Of a DNA stretch of 64,000 nt, positions 60,602 through 64,000 are shown one piece after another; the stretch's first letter is position 1, and each line of letters opens with the position of its first letter. The DNA is from DASQUK01 sp963813485 (lineage in GTDB: Bacteria > Actinomycetota > Acidimicrobiia > Acidimicrobiales > VFJN01). The notes under the pieces are model-generated. The model ran no database searches and was not told the origin of the DNA. It saw nothing but the letters and a program-made list of their open reading frames with translations. The DNA is taken from assembly GCA_963813485.1 (NCBI GenBank), contig CAWEZE010000011.1:62001-126000 (forward strand), read 5' to 3'. The translations under genes and the position numbers were made by a program.

Positions 60602-61796
60602 AGCCGTGATCGTCTCGACGGCCCGGAGCCCCATCGGCCGCGCCATGAAGGGCTCGTTGGTGGAGTGCCGGCCCGACGACCTCGCCGCCACCATCGTCAG
60701 GGCGGCGCTGGAAAACGTGCCCCAGCTCGAACCCCAGTCGGTCGACGACCTGATGATGGGCTGCGGCCAGCCAGGCGGCGAGTCGGGCTTCAACGTGGCC
60801 CGCGTCGCCGGCATCCTCGCCGGGATACCGGACGTGCCCGGCGTAACCGTCAACCGCTACTGCTCGTCGTCGCTCCAGACGATCCGCATGGCGGCGCACG
60901 CCATCAAGGCCGGTGAGGGCGACGTGTTCGTCAGCGCCGGGGTCGAGACCGTGAGCCGGTACGGCAATGGCATGGCCGACGACGGCCCGACCAACCCCGT
61001 GTTTGCCGACGCCCAGGCCCGCACCGCCGAGCGCGCCAACGGCGCAGACTCGTGGCAGCCGGTCGACGGCCTGCCTGACATCTACATCGCCATGGGCCAG
61101 ACCGCGGAGAACGTGCGGCTGGCCGAGAACGTGGGCCGCCGGGAGATGGACGAGTTCGCCGCGCTGTCGCAGCAGCGCGCCGTGGCCAACCAGGAGAACG
61201 GCTACTGGGACGGGGAGATCACGCCCGTCACCACGCCGTCGGGCGCCGTGGTCAGCAAGGACGACGGCCCCCGCGCCGGCACCACGGTCGAGAAGCTGGC
61301 GGAGCTGAAGCCCGTGTTCCGCCCCGACGGCGAGGTCACCGCCGGCAACGCCTGCCCGCTCAACGACGGCGCCGCGGCCGTGATCGTCATGAGCGACGCC
61401 AAGGCCGCCGAGCTGGGCATCGAGCCGCTGGCCCGCATCGTCTCGTCGGGCGTCACCGCCCTCAACCCGGAGATCATGGGGCTCGGCCCCATCGAGGCGT
61501 CGCGCCAGGCGCTGTCCCGCGCCGGGATGACGATCGACGACGTCGACCTGGTGGAGATCAACGAGGCGTTCGCCGCCCAGGTGATCCCCTCCGCCAAACA
61601 CCTCGGTATCCCCTGGGACAAGCTCAACGTCAAGGGCGGTGCGATCGCCCTCGGCCACCCCTTCGGCATGACCGGCGCCCGCATCATGACCACCCTCATC
61701 CATGCCCTACAGGACGAGGACAAGACCTTCGGCCTCGAGACCATGTGCGTCGGAGGCGGTCAGGGCATGGCGATGATCATCGAGCGGCTGCGCTAG
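60594..61796 (+). CDS. acetyl-CoA acetyltransferase (thiolase)
   Basis: 400 residues from ATG 60594 with AAGGAG 7 nt upstream. Active-site motifs: NRYCSSSLQTIRMAAHAI (nucleophilic Cys), VEINEAFAAQV, GGAIALGHPFGMTGARI (His) and ETMCVGGGQGMAMIIE (second Cys). NACPLNDGAAAVIVMSD is typical. It cleaves or condenses acyl-CoAs in beta-oxidation or acetoacetyl-CoA synthesis. It is coupled to the upstream MBL hydrolase. Confidence 0.93.
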   Translation: MPEAVIVSTARSPIGRAMKGSLVECRPDDLAATIVRAALENVPQLEPQSVDDLMMGCGQPGGESGFNVARVAGILAGIPDVPGVTVNRYCSSSLQTIRMAAHAIKAGEGDVFVSAGVETVSRYGNGMADDGPTNPVFADAQARTAERANGADSWQPVDGLPDIYIAMGQTAENVRLAENVGRREMDEFAALSQQRAVANQENGYWDGEITPVTTPSGAVVSKDDGPRAGTTVEKLAELKPVFRPDGEVTAGNACPLNDGAAAVIVMSDAKAAELGIEPLARIVSSGVTALNPEIMGLGPIEASRQALSRAGMTIDDVDLVEINEAFAAQVIPSAKHLGIPWDKLNVKGGAIALGHPFGMTGARIMTTLIHALQDEDKTFGLETMCVGGGQGMAMIIERLR

Positions 61797-61867
61797 ATCG
61801 CTCTTCGCCCCGTTGTGGCTGCTGCGCATCCAAGACGGCGCCCAGAACCGTCGACCGCGCCACCGTG

Positions 61868-62830
61868 TCAGGTCGGGCGGTCGCCGCCTTCCAGGTCGAG
61901 ACGCCACATCTGGCCGACGAGGTCGTGGCCGAAGCTGTGGTGCGACTCCTCGTCGACCAGCTCGAAGCCCGCGGCTTCGTAGATGCGCCGTGCCGAAACC
62001 AGCACGTCGTTGGTCCACAGGACCAGGGACCGGTACCCGGCGGTGCGGGCGAACCGGATGCACTCCTCGACCAGCCGGGCGCCGATGCCGAGACCACGGG
62101 CTGCAGGGTCGACCAGCAGGATGCGCAGCTGGGCCGTCTCGTCGTCGCGCCGCACGCACAGCATGCAGCCCACCGGCTCGCCGTCCACATCCGCGATCCA
62201 GGCGCGTTCGCGGGCCGGGTCGTAGTGCTGGCCGAAGTCCGCCACGATCCGGGCCACGAGCGCCTCGTAACTCTGGTCCCAGCCGTACTCGGCCGCGTAG
62301 ACCGCGCCATTGCGCTGGATCATCCAACCGAGGTCGCCGGGTCCTGGCTCGCGCAGCAGGTAGGCCCGGGGCGGCCCGCTGGGCCGCGGCGCGAGCGTGT
62401 CCTCGATCGTCGCCATCGCCGCCACCAGCCTGCGCCTCTCGGCGACCGGAACGCCTTCGAGCATGGCGGCGGTGGCCTCGGTCGACCTCAGGTCGAGCGT
62501 CCCGAACTCGGCCCGTCCCCGCTCGGTGAGCCGGATCACCTGCCGGCGCCCATCGTCCGGTGACCGCTCGGCGGTGACCAGGCCGGCGTCCTTGAGCCGC
62601 CCGACGATGCGGGTGAGGTAGCCGGCGTCGAGCTGGAGCGCGCCGCGCAGGTCGGCCAAGTCGGTGGCATCGCGCTGGGCGAGCTCGAACAGTACGCGGG
62701 CATCGGTCAGCGAGTAGGGCGTGTCGACGAGCCCCGCCTGCAGCAGCCCGATCTGCTGCGTCCAGAACCGGTTGAAGGCCCGGATGGCCGGGACCTCGTC
62801 GCTGATGGGCGCCGTGGCAGTCGAAGCCAT
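61868..62830 (-). CDS. MarR regulator fused to a GNAT acetyltransferase
   Basis: 320 residues from ATG 62830, with GGAGG 6 nt upstream. Residues ~1-145 are a MarR winged helix: DLRGALQLDAGYLTRIVGRL, KDAGLVTAERSPDDGRRQVI, RLTERGRAEF. Residues ~155-320 are a GNAT domain with the acetyl-CoA loop LRILLVDPAARGLGIGARLV, plus TNDVLVSARRIYEAAGFELV. MarR-GNAT fusions are known in actinobacteria. The ligand is likely a small molecule that is also acetylated. Autoregulation is suggested by the 9-bp inverted repeat at its start. Confidence 0.92.
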   Translation of the reverse strand: MASTATAPISDEVPAIRAFNRFWTQQIGLLQAGLVDTPYSLTDARVLFELAQRDATDLADLRGALQLDAGYLTRIVGRLKDAGLVTAERSPDDGRRQVIRLTERGRAEFGTLDLRSTEATAAMLEGVPVAERRRLVAAMATIEDTLAPRPSGPPRAYLLREPGPGDLGWMIQRNGAVYAAEYGWDQSYEALVARIVADFGQHYDPARERAWIADVDGEPVGCMLCVRRDDETAQLRILLVDPAARGLGIGARLVEECIRFARTAGYRSLVLWTNDVLVSARRIYEAAGFELVDEESHHSFGHDLVGQMWRLDLEGGDRPT

Positions 62831-62869
62831 CTTTGCCTCCTGCAAGTAAATCCTTGACTAAGGCAAAGA
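62830..62869. promoter_or_regulatory. candidate MarR operator over its own leader
   Basis: TCTTTGCCT (62830-62838) and AGGCAAAGA (62861-62869) are perfect inverted 9-mers with 22 nt between. The first touches the ATG. A GATAAT -10-like box on the minus strand overlaps the outer arm (62874-62869). Binding would block transcription and translation start. Confidence 0.6.
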
Positions 62870-62886
62870 TTATCCGCCGGGTGACG

Positions 62887-63744
62887 CTAGGGCAACCCCG
62901 CGTGGGGGACCTCGACCGTGGTGGTGAGCAGCACCGCCTCTCGGGCGGTGGCGCGGTTGCTCTCGAAGAAGTCCGGGGCGGCACAGGCCAGCAGCGTGCG
63001 GCCGTCATCGCCGCCGAGCATGCAGGCGTAGATGCCGAGGCCGTCGGGACCTGGGATCTCGTCCACCACGCCCTCGCCCTCGGCCACCCGCACCAACCGG
63101 TTCCCGAGGGCATCGGCGGCCCAGACACGTCCTTCAGCATCGAGGGCGCACCCGTCGGGCGCCACGCCCTCGATCGTGGCCCACACCCGGCGGTCGGTCA
63201 GCGAACCGTCCTCGCCGACGGTGAAGGCGCTGTAGCGCCCGCCCATGGTCTCGCCGACGATCAGTGTCGACCCGTCGGGTGTTATGACGGAACCATTCGG
63301 GAAGGCGAGGTCGTCGGCGGCCCTGTCCACGGCGCCGTCGGGGGTCACGTGCACGAGCGTCGCGCTGCATGGTGGCGCGCCGGCCATGATGTCGAACCCG
63401 AAGTTGCCGACGTAGGCGTGGCCGCGGGCGTCGACCACGATGTCGTTGGCGTGGCCGCCGCAGTGGTCGCCGAGGTCGGCGTGGACGGTGACGGAGCCGT
63501 CCGGCCAGCGGCGAAGCAGGCGCCGGTCCTTCATCGACACCACTAACAGCGAGCCGTCGGGCATCCAGCCGAGTCCCGACGGTTGGGCCTCCACGGTGAG
63601 GATCTCCTCGTGGGCTCCGTCGGAGTCGATGGCGAACACCGTGTGCCGGTAGAAGTCGGAGACCCACCAGCGGTCGTCGTGCCAGCGAGGGCCCTCGAAG
63701 AACCCCCCGCCCTCGGCCAAGGTTGCGAACGAGCGGTCGCGCAT
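62887..63744 (-). CDS. SMP-30/gluconolactonase-family beta-propeller protein
   Basis: 285 residues from ATG 63744; the longer open frame upstream is antisense noise. Propeller motifs: FFEGPRWHDDRWWVSDFYRH (Glu metal ligand), HCGGHANDIVVDARGHAYVG (Asn/Asp ligands), FPNGSVITPDGSTLIVGETM and GVAPDGCALDAEGRVWAADA (Asp ligand). It hydrolyses lactones or similar esters in a Ca/Zn-dependent way. The substrate is unknown. Confidence 0.88.
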   Translation of the reverse strand: MRDRSFATLAEGGGFFEGPRWHDDRWWVSDFYRHTVFAIDSDGAHEEILTVEAQPSGLGWMPDGSLLVVSMKDRRLLRRWPDGSVTVHADLGDHCGGHANDIVVDARGHAYVGNFGFDIMAGAPPCSATLVHVTPDGAVDRAADDLAFPNGSVITPDGSTLIVGETMGGRYSAFTVGEDGSLTDRRVWATIEGVAPDGCALDAEGRVWAADALGNRLVRVAEGEGVVDEIPGPDGLGIYACMLGGDDGRTLLACAAPDFFESNRATAREAVLLTTTVEVPHAGLP

Positions 63745-63770
63745 GAGCCGGGACGGTAGTCCCGATCTCG

Positions 63771-64000
63771 TCACGCGGCCCCGTAGACAGGGGCCGGCGC
63801 CGGGGCCTTGGCCAGCAGGTCGTCGACCGCGGGGCCCAGCTCCGCGGGGTCCCAGCGCGCGCCCTTGTCGATGGGGATTCCGTGCTGCCACCCGTCGGCC
63901 ACCGCGACCTTGCCGGCCTCGACCTCGAAGACCCGGCCCGTCACGTGCGCCGACTGCGCCGAGCCGAGCCACACCACCAGCGGCGCCACGTTCTCGGGGG
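63771..64000 (-). CDS. C-terminus of a short-chain dehydrogenase (truncated by window edge)
   Basis: The frame is open to base 64000, so the start is outside. The visible ~75 residues begin PENVAPLVVWLGSAQSAHVT and continue GRVFEVEAGKVAVADGWQHG, the usual end of an SDR fold after the TGxxY core. The tail GPAVDDLLAKAPAPAPVYG is typical of the multifunctional or steroid-oxidising subgroup. Catalytic residues are not in the window. Confidence 0.75.
   Translation of the reverse strand, partial: PENVAPLVVWLGSAQSAHVTGRVFEVEAGKVAVADGWQHGIPIDKGARWDPAELGPAVDDLLAKAPAPAPVYGAA

Overview
The window is GC-rich bacterial chromosome, most likely from an actinomycete-phylum (Actinomycetota) organism resembling Acidimicrobiia. 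Signs of this are a close match to the mycothiol-dependent formaldehyde dehydrogenase, a UvrD helicase with an HRDC tail, an extra ATP-dependent DNA ligase, an MpaB-type (DUF2236) protein, and start codons preceded at 6-8 nt by TAnnnT -10 boxes typical of leaderless transcripts. The taxonomic placement is inference. About two dozen apparent frameshifts, including in genes that should be essential such as lgt, suggest residual indel errors (probably long-read assembly) mixed with some true decay.

Layout. 1-5.6 kb: copper-associated envelope genes (CopC/FixH-like, YcnI, two membrane-anchored partners), heavily rearranged, then a CzcD-type cation exporter and an internally deleted SnoaL-like ORF. 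5.6-8.8 kb: a large MalT/BTAD-type regulator. 9-12.5 kb: corrinoid genes (chelatase-like AAA protein, cobQ, cobO). 12.5-18.8 kb: CBS protein, class V aminotransferase, Nudix hydrolase, DUF305 protein, UvrD2-like helicase. 18.84-31.24 kb: an integrated mobile element. 31.2-42.3 kb: metabolic genes (enoyl-CoA hydratase, MpaB family, mycothiol-dependent formaldehyde dehydrogenase, DNA ligase, Lgt, thioesterase, PLP decarboxylase, P450). 42.3-45.3 kb: gene debris (integrase tail, broken phosphotransferase, broken unknown gene) around an intact methyltransferase. 45.3-50.5 kb: secreted protein, cyclase/LuxR/ATPase regulator, small membrane protein, CMD protein. 50.8-64 kb: VUT transporter, TetR-MMPL pair, two alpha/beta hydrolases, polyprenyl synthetase, xseAB, MBL hydrolase plus thiolase, MarR-GNAT fusion, SMP-30 protein and the end of an SDR gene.

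The main discovery is the 12.4 kb element at 18838-31244. It is bounded by identical 15-bp cores (CTGACGGCATGTCAG, itself a 5-5-5 inverted repeat), with matching 26-bp arm repeats (24/26 identical) near both ends. A rightmost leftward operon encodes integrase, an unknown 137-aa protein, an excisionase-like protein, two tiny overlapping ORFs, a primase-polymerase, a RecA/AAA ATPase, an HTH protein, an HK97-type capsid protein and an HNH nuclease. No portal, large terminase or tail genes were recognised, so it looks like a capsid-encoding phage satellite or a reduced prophage. The left part carries lower-GC cargo: a polytopic membrane protein, an Ntn-hydrolase-like protein, and small proteins of an apparently undescribed family that recurs elsewhere in the window. 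The core contains the start codon of the enoyl-CoA hydratase gene, so integration exchanges that gene's promoter.
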